DNA from: Aldehydirespirator sp965220345 | GTDB taxonomy: Bacteria; Actinomycetota; Acidimicrobiia; Acidimicrobiales; Aldehydirespiratoraceae | DNA length: 64,000 nt | Direction of reading: 5' to 3' | NCBI GenBank assembly: GCA_965220345.1 | Contig: OZ244822.1 | Coordinates: forward strand, 1,054,001-1,118,000 | Part shown: positions 52,901 to 59,416 of the stretch, piece after piece | Layout of the letters: each line of letters begins with the position of its first letter | Position numbering within the stretch: position 1 is the first letter of the stretch | Notes under the pieces: model-generated | The model's input: the letters and a program-made list of their open reading frames with translations, nothing else | What the model was told of the DNA's origin: nothing | Databases searched by the model: none | Translations under genes and position numbers: made by a program

Positions 52901-54448
52901 AGCTATGGTGTTACCACAGGGTCACAAACTGTCACTATTTCAGCGTCTGGCACTGCGACGCTCACGATTGCTACCACTGGTGATAGCACGGATGAGGCTG
53001 ATGGTTCGGTTACAGCGATTTTGGTGGATGGCGCTGCTTATAATCTCGACTCGTCAGCTTCGGCTGCAACAGTCAACATCGCAGATGATGACATTCCTGA
53101 AGTCAGTATTACTGCCGGGAGTGCTGTGACTGAGGGCACAAGCGCTTCTTTCACACTCACAGCAGATCCAACCCCACACGCCAGCATCATCGTCAACATC
53201 ACAGTGTCTGCTTCGGGTAACTATGGTGTCACTGCTGGCAGTCGCACTGTCACCATCGGAACCTCCGGGACCGCCACGCTTACTGTTGCTACCACTGGTG
53301 ATAGCACGGATGAGGCTGATGGTTCGGTAACTGTCACAATCAACACTGGCAGCAACTACAGCATTGACTCGTCAGCTTCGGCTGCGACTGTCAATATTAG
53401 CGATGATGATGACCCGCTCGTATTACCACCACCGCTGGCAGTTCCTGTGGTTGGTATCACCGCTGGCAGTGACATTACTGAGGGCGGCACAGCATTATTC
53501 ACGTTTACTGCTAATCCCGCGCCTGCGTCATCGTTTGGTGTGACTGTGAGGGTTACTGCTTCTGGTAGTTACGGTATCACTACTGGCACTCGAACAGTAA
53601 CGATTCCCACCACTGGTACCGCCACGCTCAATATCAGCACTACTGATGACAGCACAGATGAAGCCAACGGCTCTGTTACCGTGACTTTGGTAGATGGTGC
53701 TGCTTATGATCTGGACTCGTCTGCATCCACAGCAGCTGTCAATATTGCTGATGATGATGTGCCTGAAGTCAGTATTGCTGCAGGCAGTGATGTCACCGAA
53801 GGTAGTGCAGCCTCTTTCACGCTCACCGCTGACCCAGCACCGCACTCCAGCATTACCGTTAACGTGACTGTGTCTGCCACAGGCAGCTACGGTGTTAATA
53901 CCGGCACCCAAACGGTCACTATTCCAATATCTGGTACCGCTACGCTCAATATCAGTACTACTGGTGACACGACTGATGAAGCCAACGGTTCGGTGACTGT
54001 CACAGTCAACACTGGCAACAACTACGATCTGGATTCTTCAGCATCAGCTGCAACGGTCACTATTACAGACGATGATGATGCGCCTCCGCCGCCGCCTGTG
54101 GATGTGGTTACGATTTCTGTGCAGGACAGTATCTATGTTGAGGGTCGGAGTCCGTTTTATCTTGTTCGTTTCAAGCTCAACAAGCCTGCTAGTGAGCGGG
54201 TGACGGTTAAGTACACTCCTGGGATACTTGGTACCGGTGCTGGGTATGCGACAGCAGGCGAGGATTTCGTGGTGCGGACTTCGTCTATTAGTTTCAGACC
54301 GGGTGTGACTTCCAATATTGGTTTGATTTACGCGTTGAATGATCGCGTCAAAGAGCCTGATGAAACGTTCACGATCGTGTTATCAGAACCCCAAGGCGCA
54401 CAAATCGCTGATAGTCAACCCGTCTTGACCATCAAAGACAACGACTAA
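46922..54448 (+). CDS. Giant secreted subtilase with P-domain and Calx-beta repeats, copy C
   Basis: 2508 residues, third tandem paralogue. The first 120 bp and upstream region repeat those of copy B, so the same start ambiguity applies (TTG 46922, ATG 46949 or 46961). Catalytic residues are Asp in VSVVDKTW (codon 48134), His in YHATAAAG (48239, HAT instead of HGT) and Ser in GTSFAAPIVSG (48749); the pro-domain ends near 47880 and the P-domain near 49380. Thirteen Calx-beta-like repeats and three Trp-rich modules follow. It is the most diverged in the catalytic and P-domains, and its final domain (VYVEG..., ending KDND) differs from the near-identical A/B version. It ends the plus-strand surface region. 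Confidence 0.9.
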   Translation: MAVASTSTAMLRFMPRWADCCRWICLPLLVVAVTAGATVQAVGAAWAQVPTVWAQPPADVPGASQPLVPLGTDGTVVVQGGLSDSDDSAPDAGQVTPSPDIDVGDSLSGAGEGEVVLPFEVQEGFDVTEGLAVDLLPEEIEGHELGSEPLDLSIADLLDDGVFEWRDGDDMMSLRRLPAGEAAAVAFSGSDFVADSAAATTALQDLVLSAAVSYVPAHDGLSNETSAQVQKQADNWFVSDTGQLFLPVGGVLILFESGISSAEINLVWSQFEIAPGRVSPIEGLPNAFKIDTSSDVESLQLVRLLSQAPGVESVTPNMFTPDSTGSTGDLISSVSVSRYPTHNANAIKLCSSDEPPLSDALSKCLWHLKNTKKGPVIIGNVPANINIGNVWDTTMGAGVTVSVVDKTWEADHEDLIGNANRSASTYWGGHKGENGSDAYHATAAAGVIAARDNALGGRGVAPRAGLLNVNYIDWQSTHSASQAFLHRMNTVAVANHNYQTTGAREIHRSSRIVTNSLEESLKSGFGGKGVVHVKGAGNLKMFGDEATLEERQNHYGLIVACAVNSTGDVARYSEEGSMLWVCGPSGDFYLRGVLAPIGKNEYHADLAGTSFAAPIVSGVAALVRSANTNLTWRDVKLILAGTAQKNKSTDSSWQAGARKYRSTTDSYSYSRKFGFGLVDASAAVAAAKTWKTLPPLFANWAESSESGTITKSGGSKEFTIDLASDISFIEHVDININMNTTNFNRLKMTLVSPTGRESLLVTGSSRSTPCACSLNGDFKLASARHLGESASGTWKLKISNSGDAHPAELRSWRITVHGHNSARTEAITLFTSANVTEGDTFDVTVARKGTPLTTDLVVPIVLSTVGANPPSHAEADYEALTSITIPAGALTATATVPTNEDNVHEPTERVIVSIGRLPTPYYAEGWEESIRRPVLIIDDDQPEVSIKAVKSSILEGEEAVFELTTNIDSAQPMHVRFRVFERPIAQPASYLKSNSLIIFTTTFTSAETKTFRVATVEDQFDDPSRDIWFQLVTQGAPFRVKGHDHARVQVSDDLPRVSVVAKGDISEAENAVFDFSVFPVPSSPLTLPVEVTASGFFGIESATRTITFNSSGKAQLSLGTKYHTFGQPSGAVAVTIAPPDSTKWYLSPTRNSATVAITDIDGDGSPHVVAASLIAKVRTHAANELAQGRQTRANLYKRALLAFGETPSGVTGSRMTAAEARTYTGAGLPDWAKIIAELALIQASRPKTPVVAAVAGNDIVEGDDATFTLRSLPVWHDDIDVTVMIIPTGSFDVVLSLRTLTIPAGETATLTLSTKDDDVGELDGSITVSVLNGTGYNRYMFGTASLAVADNDGPPLPKVSVSAGSAVTEGTAASFTLTASPAPAANLDVAVNVTASGSYGVTTGAQTVTIPTSGTATLTLSTSSDNLPEPDGSVSVALVDGAAYNLNSSASKATVAISDNDTPTVSITAGSAVTEGSSALFTLTASPAPAANLDVTVNVTASGDYGVTTGSQTVIIGTSGTATLNIATSDDSTDEVDGSVTVTINTGNGYDVDSSASSATVAVADDDVSVSGVPAKLIADVRGYAAETDNGVAHVNRWKRVLLAFGESVPGFTGTPMTVTEAQGFANQFWNVRWDPVVAALQTLAANTQTPATPEVSITAGSDITEGNSASFTLTANPAPSANLDVSVTVSASGSYGVTTGNQTVTIGTSGTTTLTINTTDDTVDEVNGSVTATLVDGAAYDLDSTASAATVNIADDDIPEVSITAGSNVTEGTAASFTLTADPVPHISITVNVAVTANGNYGVTTGNQTVTIPTSGTAILTVATSGDTVDEADGSVTVTVNTGSSYSIDSSASAATVNITDDDDASVYVVPAKLIADVRGYATETSNGVAHVTRWKRVLVAFGESVPGFTGTPMTVVEAQENAIQFWNIRWDPVVAALQALAAANSQTPATPTVSITAGSAITEGSSALFTLTANPAPASSLDVTVNVAASGSYGVTTGSQTVTISASGTATLTIATTGDSTDEADGSVTAILVDGAAYNLDSSASAATVNIADDDIPEVSITAGSAVTEGTSASFTLTADPTPHASIIVNITVSASGNYGVTAGSRTVTIGTSGTATLTVATTGDSTDEADGSVTVTINTGSNYSIDSSASAATVNISDDDDPLVLPPPLAVPVVGITAGSDITEGGTALFTFTANPAPASSFGVTVRVTASGSYGITTGTRTVTIPTTGTATLNISTTDDSTDEANGSVTVTLVDGAAYDLDSSASTAAVNIADDDVPEVSIAAGSDVTEGSAASFTLTADPAPHSSITVNVTVSATGSYGVNTGTQTVTIPISGTATLNISTTGDTTDEANGSVTVTVNTGNNYDLDSSASAATVTITDDDDAPPPPPVDVVTISVQDSIYVEGRSPFYLVRFKLNKPASERVTVKYTPGILGTGAGYATAGEDFVVRTSSISFRPGVTSNIGLIYALNDRVKEPDETFTIVLSEPQGAQIADSQPVLTIKDND
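50423..50655 (+). other. Trp-rich module, copy C1 (diverged)
   Basis: The most diverged copy: VAASLIAKVRTHAANELAQG, then YKRALLAFGETPSGVTGSRMT and LPDWAKIIAEL. Both RW pairs of other copies are replaced, but the AFGE, GVTG/MTAAEA and hydrophobic end pattern remain. It lies between Calx-beta repeats 3 and 4 of gene C. Confidence 0.7.
51638..51863 (+). other. Trp-rich module, copy C2
   Basis: Starts VPAKLIADVRGYAAET and contains VNRWKRVLLAFGESVPGF and FWNVRWDPVVAALQTL. It lies between Calx-beta repeats 6 and 7 of gene C. Confidence 0.88.
52532..52759 (+). other. Trp-rich module, copy C3
   Basis: Starts VPAKLIADVRGYATET and contains VTRWKRVLVAFGESVPGF and FWNIRWDPVVAALQAL. It lies between Calx-beta repeats 8 and 9 of gene C. 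Confidence 0.88.
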
Positions 54449-54525
54449 ATCTCATCTGCGTCTGCGAAAATCATGCGCATGAACGATAGGGGCACCAGGG
54501 ACAGCAAGGGCGCTAAGGTCAGACC

Positions 54526-54906
54526 GTGAGCCAGTTCAGAGTTATTTTTGTTGCTAGTGACTATGACTCCACCGTGGAGTTCTTCGCCGATGTGGTAGGC
54601 CTCAAGGTGCATCTGTCGTTCGCTGAAAGCTTCAGAGGAACGATCTTCGCAGCGGCTGCTGGCTTCATTGAGATAATCGAGGACAGCGCTGGCAGTCGCA
54701 ACGCTGGCTTTGGCACCCCTGGCGTATCAGGTGTAACAGTGTCATGGCAGGTCAACAACATTGATGCCGAACATTCTCGCCTAGTATCAGCAGGTGCCCA
54801 AATCGTGCATCCTCCAGAACTTCAACCGTGGGGACATAAAAGCCTCGAAGTGACCGGCCCCGACGGACTGCGGATCATCCTGTTCGAAATTATGTCCCAT
54901 CTCTGA
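54526..54906 (+). CDS. VOC-family (glyoxalase/dioxygenase-like) protein
   Basis: 126 residues in one vicinal-oxygen-chelate fold: an opening beta strand FRVIFVASDYDSTVEFFADVVGLKV, and the closing GHKSLEVTGPDGLRIILFEI with the family's PDG turn and a final Glu. Such proteins are metal-dependent isomerases, lyases or dioxygenases, or drug-binding resistance proteins; nothing here fixes which. The start is GTG at 54526. It stands alone between the giant genes and the restriction-modification pair. The 287-bp region after it, up to 55193, shows no gene that I can support. Confidence 0.75.
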   Translation: MSQFRVIFVASDYDSTVEFFADVVGLKVHLSFAESFRGTIFAAAAGFIEIIEDSAGSRNAGFGTPGVSGVTVSWQVNNIDAEHSRLVSAGAQIVHPPELQPWGHKSLEVTGPDGLRIILFEIMSHL

Positions 54907-55193
54907 GGCGCGAATAAGGCACGGGGAGGCTTCTATAACGGTTTCGGCTTGATAGATGCTGCGGGTATGCCGATTAGCAGCAATGGACATGGATTACCGA
55001 CCCCGCGCCGTAGCCACTGTTCCAATTTGACCCAATGTGTCGTGGCCTGACCAAACTTGTTGCCCACGAACACTTTGGCACAATCTTCAGCGAACGGAGC
55101 TTCGACCTGTTTTGATCATGCATTTCTGCTGTTCTAGTCCAGTTCCGCCTTGTGGCGAGGGGCAGTGTCTACTGGTAGAGAGCTATTGACCGG

Positions 55194-55805
55194 CTAGTCG
55201 TCTTCCCATTTATCCAGAAAACTGACAGCGTTGCGCAGGAACTCTTTGCCGTTCCTGAAGCGTCCCAGCCCAGTGTTGCAGCTATCGCAAATATAGTCTC
55301 GAGCATCTCCGGTTAGATGCCCGTGATCTAAAACAATTTTGACAGTGACTTCGACTATCCCAACCTTTTCACAAATCGGGCATTTCCAGAAATCGCCAAC
55401 AGATGGTTTCACAGGGATAGATCCGTCTTTACGCACCGCATGATTTTTGACACCATCAACACCTTGCCTGCATATTTTACAGGTTGGTCTATGTATGGCT
55501 GATCCGTCTTTGCGTGTTTGGTTTGCCGCGAATTCGCTGATCGGTTTGAGTGTTAGGCACTGGTTGCAGACTTTTTCGATTTCGTCTTTCGGAGTCTGCC
55601 CGTTGTCTTTGATGGCTTTGCGCTTAGCAGCGCTGATCTGAATCGGGTAGTCCTCAGGATTGAAACGCTTGACAGCATTTTTTGGGAGCAGTTGCTCCCG
55701 TCCTCCGAGTGGGAATTTGACCTTGATGCCGCGTTCAGTGCGTGCGAGGACAATAGCTAAGCGGCCATCTTGTTCCAGCACCACCCAATCCTGCGCTCCT
55801 GTCAT
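55194..55805 (-). CDS. Endonuclease VII-like (HNH/beta-beta-alpha-metal) nuclease, probable restriction enzyme
   Basis: 203 residues. The first 65 residues have a small basic domain (ARTERGIKVKFPLGG). A zinc-finger-like part follows (CNQCLTLKPISEF near residue 80 and CKIC near 113), then the nuclease core CPICEK...VLDHGHLTGDARDYICDSCNTGLGRF. That core matches the recombination endonuclease VII family: DHGH holds the catalytic His and metal ligand, and the Cys pairs bind zinc. The gene overlaps the preceding methyltransferase by 4 bp (ATGA), so the pair is most simply a type II restriction-modification system. A DNA-junction resolving role, as in T4 gp49, is less likely in this setting. Confidence 0.8.
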   Translation of the reverse strand: MTGAQDWVVLEQDGRLAIVLARTERGIKVKFPLGGREQLLPKNAVKRFNPEDYPIQISAAKRKAIKDNGQTPKDEIEKVCNQCLTLKPISEFAANQTRKDGSAIHRPTCKICRQGVDGVKNHAVRKDGSIPVKPSVGDFWKCPICEKVGIVEVTVKIVLDHGHLTGDARDYICDSCNTGLGRFRNGKEFLRNAVSFLDKWEDD

Positions 55806-56734
55806 GCCGACAGTTTCGCTGCGTGATCGGGATTCGGAATGCGTTGACGGGCGATGTTGATGTAGTCCTCAGATACGTCAATCCCGATCCAGTCTCGCTG
55901 ATGGATCGCAGCCATCTTGCAGGTCGTACCGCTTCCGCACATCGGGTCAAGCACTAAATCACCCGGGTCAGACCAAGACAGAATATGATCCTCGGCTAGT
56001 TGTTCCGGAAAAACGGCTGGATGTTCAAAGGCGATCCTGTCGCGTGTGGTGCCACCTAAGCCGACAGCGTATCGCCAAATATTTGTTCGGACTTTCTGTT
56101 CGTTGAGTTTGACGGACCGTTTCCGGTTGACGGCATCCGGCCCCTTGTTATGGACCGACTTCTCCCAGCCGTTGCGTTTCGTGGGCTCCATAAGCGGATT
56201 AAAAGTCTTGGGCTTGCCGTTAGAAAACACAATCATAAGTTCGTAACAGTTCGTGTAGCCGTTCGACCGCATAAACGGCGTGTTCTTCTTCTGATAAATC
56301 ATCACGTCATGGACAGTCCAGCCAACATCACGCCCGACGAAAGCATGCTTGAAGCTGCTGAGGCTGCGCCCCCCGCTGATCTTCTCGCCGACTACCCAGA
56401 CACAAACACCGCCTGGTTTGGTGGCGTTGAGGATCGCCGACAGCATGGTTACAGGATCGAACTGGTATCCGTTATAGAGGCGCAGATCATCGTAGGGAGG
56501 GCTGGTCACCGTCAGATCAACGCGAGGCTCGCCCCAGGAGCCAAGAACCTCAACAGCATCACCCACAACAAAATCGCCGTTTCTGTAGGACGCTTTGCAG
56601 GTGGAGGCGCTCTTGCCGACAGCCTCTCGTTCTTTCCGCTCTGTTTGATTGTCGGGTGGGAACAACGTCTCAATCGGCAAGTCTGCGCTGGCCGCGCGGG
56701 ACATCCATTCCGGAATAGGAATATCTAAACTCAT
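55802..56734 (-). CDS. Site-specific DNA methyltransferase, beta class (SPPY), modification partner
   Basis: 310 residues. The catalytic motif TSPPYDD (Ser78-Tyr81) comes before the S-adenosylmethionine motif DPMCGSGTT (near residue 270), the order seen in beta-class amino-methyltransferases. An SPPY motif is common in N4-cytosine enzymes, although N6-adenine cannot be excluded. The central part (about 150-230) with many Asn, Lys and Arg is the likely target-recognition region. The ATG at 56734 gives MSLDIPIPEW, followed immediately by the body. It precedes and overlaps the nuclease gene, so modification would be made first or together with restriction. Confidence 0.88.
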   Translation of the reverse strand: MSLDIPIPEWMSRAASADLPIETLFPPDNQTERKEREAVGKSASTCKASYRNGDFVVGDAVEVLGSWGEPRVDLTVTSPPYDDLRLYNGYQFDPVTMLSAILNATKPGGVCVWVVGEKISGGRSLSSFKHAFVGRDVGWTVHDVMIYQKKNTPFMRSNGYTNCYELMIVFSNGKPKTFNPLMEPTKRNGWEKSVHNKGPDAVNRKRSVKLNEQKVRTNIWRYAVGLGGTTRDRIAFEHPAVFPEQLAEDHILSWSDPGDLVLDPMCGSGTTCKMAAIHQRDWIGIDVSEDYINIARQRIPNPDHAAKLSA

Positions 56735-57109
56735 GCCTTTTCTCCGATGAAATAGGTTGTGAATATTGTGGCATCACATTAGTGAGGAGGTGTGACATTT
56801 TTGGTGATCCCAAGCGATAGAAGTGTGGCTGGGATCGCGGGGAGGCTTGACTTGTGGCGTTTTTTGTGCATGCTTGCAGTCTTGCTGACGCAGCTGAGCT
56901 GGGCACGGATTTTTGTGCTGGGGGACATCTGATTTCTCACTTCCTGACCTGTAGGGGAGACAGTAGCGCACCCCTACGACAGGCCATCACGGCGACACCG
57001 CAAGCCAGCCGTTGAAGTCGCAAGAGGGCGAGTCCGCCTGTTCGCGCTAGCTTCCGTAGAGACTGAGCTGCTCAAGAGTCGCTCAGGAACCGCTTGCAAG
57101 GAGTTGATG
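56735..57109. other. Intergenic region between divergent methyltransferase and aminotransferase genes
   Basis: This 375-bp stretch should hold the promoters of both neighbours. I find no convincing gene in it. It contains one notable inverted repeat (listed separately) and, next to the aminotransferase, an AAGGAG ribosome binding site at 57098-57103. GC-rich purine tracts near 56790-56840 are unexplained. Confidence 0.6.
56948..56983 (+). promoter_or_regulatory. Bulged hairpin upstream of aminotransferase
   Basis: Arms cctgtagggg (56948-56957) and cccctacgacagg (56971-56983) can form 10 pairs with a 3-nt bulge and a 13-nt loop, about 130 bp before the aminotransferase start. No T-run follows. 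It might be an operator or part of a leader RNA; it does not match a riboswitch class that I can recognise. Confidence 0.35.
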
Positions 57110-58570
57110 ATGACTGAGACAATGTTCGGAAGCGACCAGGTAGCAGTAGTGCAAGCTGCGCCGAGCCGTTTCGATGCTTACGACACCGAAGCGTTGTGGC
57201 GCAAAGATCTTGACCATTACATCCATCCCTTCACCGATTTCGCGCACTGGTCTGATGAGGGTGCCCTCGTGATGGCCGAATCTGAAGGCGCATACGTCTA
57301 CGACAGCGACGGTCGCCGCTATCTCGACTCGCAGGGCGGCTTGTGGTGCGTCAACGCTGGCTACGGTCGCACCGAGATAGCTGATGCCATGGCCGAACAG
57401 GCACGCAAACTGGCCTACTACTCACCTTTCACCGATACCACTTCGGCACCTGGCGCAACATTGGCGCACAAACTGGCATCGCTGGCACCAGGGAACTTGA
57501 ATCATGTGTTCTTCGGCCTGTCCGGCTCAGACGCGAATGATACTGCTGTTCGGATCATTCACTTTTATTTCAATCGGCTGGGACAGACACAAAAGAAGAT
57601 CATAATCAGCCGTGTGAATGCTTATCATGGTTCGAGTTATCTAGCTATGTCGCTCACAGGCATTGAGCACGATCATCTCGGTTTCGATGTCATCGGCGAG
57701 CCGCTCATTAGCCGTGTTTCAGGCCCTGATCTTTATCGTGACAGCGGCGAAATGACACCAACTGAATACACCGACCATCTGGTGCAAGAGTTCCGCAGCA
57801 AAGTCGAAAGTCTCGGACCTCAAAACGTGGCTGCGTTTTTTGCTGAGCCGATCATGGGGGCAGGCGGAGTGTTGGAGCCTCCCACTGGATATCTGCCTGC
57901 CATGCGTGAAGCTTGCCGCGAATACGGGATTCTTTACGTATCTGATGAGGTAGTGACCGCGTTTGGCAGGCTCGGCCATTTCTTTGCGAGCAAAGAGGTG
58001 TTTGATATTCAACCTGATGTTATCAACTCGGCCAAAGGACTCACATCTGGTTATGCGCCACTGTCGGCGACGCTTTTGTCCGACGAGATTCATGAGGTGA
58101 TCGCCGTTCCGCAAGCACCTGGAGCAGTGTTCTCACACGGCTACACCTATTCGGGACATCCCGTGTCGTGCGCGGCGGCGCTAGCCAATATTGAACTCAT
58201 GGAGCGTGAAGATATTTGTGGTCATGTGCGTCGGGTTGGCCCCTATTTTGAGGAGCGTTTGCGGACTTTGGTGGATCTGCCGATTGTGGGTGATGTGCGT
58301 GGCAAGTGTTTCATGATGTGCATCGAAAATGTTGCTGACCGTGACACCAAAGAGATGTTTTCTGCTGATGTGGAGATCGGTCGCCGGATCTCTAAAGCTT
58401 GCGATGCCCGTGGACTGCTGGTGCGCCCGATTGGTCATCTTAATGTGTTGTCGCCGCCACTGATTCTGAGCATTGATCAGATCGACTGGCTGGTGGAAAC
58501 TCTGCGTGCTGGCATCGAAGAGGTCATGTCCGAACTCAAACGAGAAGGACTCTGGCAACCCGCAAACTAG
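57110..58570 (+). CDS. Class III (omega-amino acid:pyruvate type) aminotransferase
   Basis: PLP-dependent transaminase of fold type I, class III, which moves the amino group of a terminal amine such as beta-alanine, taurine or a polyamine-derived amine to pyruvate. Visible are the substrate-site stretch DSQGGLWCVNAGYGR near residue 70, FFGLSGSDANDTAVRI near 136, the PLP-binding Asp in YVSDEVVTAFGRLGHFF and the Schiff-base Lys in NSAKGLTSGYAPL near 305. Among the in-frame starts TTG 57104, ATG 57107 and ATG 57110, the last is best spaced from AAGGAG. It stands alone, so the substrate is open; the overall look is of the beta-alanine/taurine-pyruvate group. Confidence 0.9.
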   Translation: MTETMFGSDQVAVVQAAPSRFDAYDTEALWRKDLDHYIHPFTDFAHWSDEGALVMAESEGAYVYDSDGRRYLDSQGGLWCVNAGYGRTEIADAMAEQARKLAYYSPFTDTTSAPGATLAHKLASLAPGNLNHVFFGLSGSDANDTAVRIIHFYFNRLGQTQKKIIISRVNAYHGSSYLAMSLTGIEHDHLGFDVIGEPLISRVSGPDLYRDSGEMTPTEYTDHLVQEFRSKVESLGPQNVAAFFAEPIMGAGGVLEPPTGYLPAMREACREYGILYVSDEVVTAFGRLGHFFASKEVFDIQPDVINSAKGLTSGYAPLSATLLSDEIHEVIAVPQAPGAVFSHGYTYSGHPVSCAAALANIELMEREDICGHVRRVGPYFEERLRTLVDLPIVGDVRGKCFMMCIENVADRDTKEMFSADVEIGRRISKACDARGLLVRPIGHLNVLSPPLILSIDQIDWLVETLRAGIEEVMSELKREGLWQPAN

Positions 58571-58621
58571 CACGGTTCCTACTGGTGACGACCGCGGAGC
58601 AACGCAAGCAGATCAGTATCT

Positions 58622-58644
58622 GTCTAGACTAACTGGCTAGCCAG
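58622..58644. promoter_or_regulatory. Paired palindromes upstream of the toxin-antitoxin operon, probable operator
   Basis: gtctagac (58622-58629) and ctggctagccag (58633-58644), both perfect palindromes, lie 27-50 bp before the antitoxin start. Toxin-antitoxin pairs of this type normally repress their own promoter by binding such sites, so this is the likely autoregulatory operator. Confidence 0.55.
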
Positions 58645-58671
58645 ACAAGCTTACTGCTAGTGGAGGAAACC

Positions 58672-58938
58672 ATGCGAGATGTCTCGAATGAATGGCAATT
58701 GCAGGATGCCAAGAACCGCTTCAGCACAGTTGTGGACGCAGCAATTCGAGGCGTGCCGCAGCGTGTGACACGCCGCGGCCAACCTGTCGTTGTAGTGGTA
58801 GCAGTTGACGAGTTCGAGCGACTGAGTCAGACCGAGATGGCCGCAGTGCCGACACTAGGTTGTCTACTTGCTGCGATTCCTGCCGATGACAACCAATTCG
58901 AGCGTTTCGAGATGCCTCTAAGAGATCTCGCTCTGTGA
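58672..58938 (+). CDS. Phd/YefM-type antitoxin
   Basis: 88 residues. The N-terminal DNA-binding domain has the family pattern WQLQDAKNRFSTVVDAAIRG followed by GVPQRVTRRGQPVVVVVAVDEFERL; the C-terminal 35 residues would be the toxin-wrapping tail. The start is ATG 58672, six bases after a strong GGAGG; the GTG 12 bp upstream would leave no room for that site. It overlaps the toxin start by 4 bp (GTGA), and palindromic operator candidates lie just upstream. It neutralises the PIN toxin and probably represses the operon. Confidence 0.92.
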   Translation: MRDVSNEWQLQDAKNRFSTVVDAAIRGVPQRVTRRGQPVVVVVAVDEFERLSQTEMAAVPTLGCLLAAIPADDNQFERFEMPLRDLAL

Positions 58939-59348
58939 GCTTCTTGATTGATACTGACGTTCTCTCGGCGCTGCGCCGTCGCAGCCGGAACCCCTTAGTC
59001 GTTGAATGGCTTGAGAGCCAAAGAACTGTTGACCTCTACCTTAGTGTTGTAACCATCGGAGAGATCGAAAGTGGAATTAATCGCCAGCGTGATCACGATC
59101 CAGAGTTTGCCCGTGAACTCGCTATCTGGTTGGACAAGGTGCTTGCTTGGTACGGAGAGCGTGTTCTCTGCGTTGATGTTGCTACGGCACGACGCTGGGG
59201 ACGGCTCTCGCAGCGACTCGGCCATTCCAATGCCGATCTCTTGATTGCTGCCACTGCACTTGAGCATGGACTCACTGTCGCAACTCGCAACATCCGCCAT
59301 TTCGAGCCGACCGGCGTGGAGACTATTAATCCTTTCGCTGCAACATAG
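58935..59348 (+). CDS. vapC: VapC/FitB-type PIN-domain toxin
   Basis: 137-residue PIN ribonuclease. Acidic active-site residues are Asp6 (and Asp8) in LIDTDVLS, Glu43 in TIGEIESG and Asp100 in NADLLIAATAL; the fourth position is Asn118 in TRNIRHF, common in this subgroup. The GTG start at 58935 overlaps the antitoxin stop, ensuring coupled translation. It probably cleaves RNA, typically tRNA or rRNA in this family, when the antitoxin is lost. Length and motifs are complete, so the module looks intact. Confidence 0.93.
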   Translation: MSFLIDTDVLSALRRRSRNPLVVEWLESQRTVDLYLSVVTIGEIESGINRQRDHDPEFARELAIWLDKVLAWYGERVLCVDVATARRWGRLSQRLGHSNADLLIAATALEHGLTVATRNIRHFEPTGVETINPFAAT

Positions 59349-59416
59349 TGTTTGCGTCGTCGCAGCCGGATCTTGGATTGCTTGGCTGCTTTTTGGTATG
59401 AGAATCTGATGGTGGT

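Noticed and set aside
33180..54060. Regularly spaced repeats that might be read as a CRISPR array
   Set aside because: The repeats have a period near 300 bp, are imperfect and lie inside long coding frames as Calx-beta repeats; no cas genes are present.
54907..55193. Search for a tRNA or small RNA in the gap after the first VOC gene
   Set aside because: No cloverleaf arms, T-loop signature or clear terminator could be found by eye.
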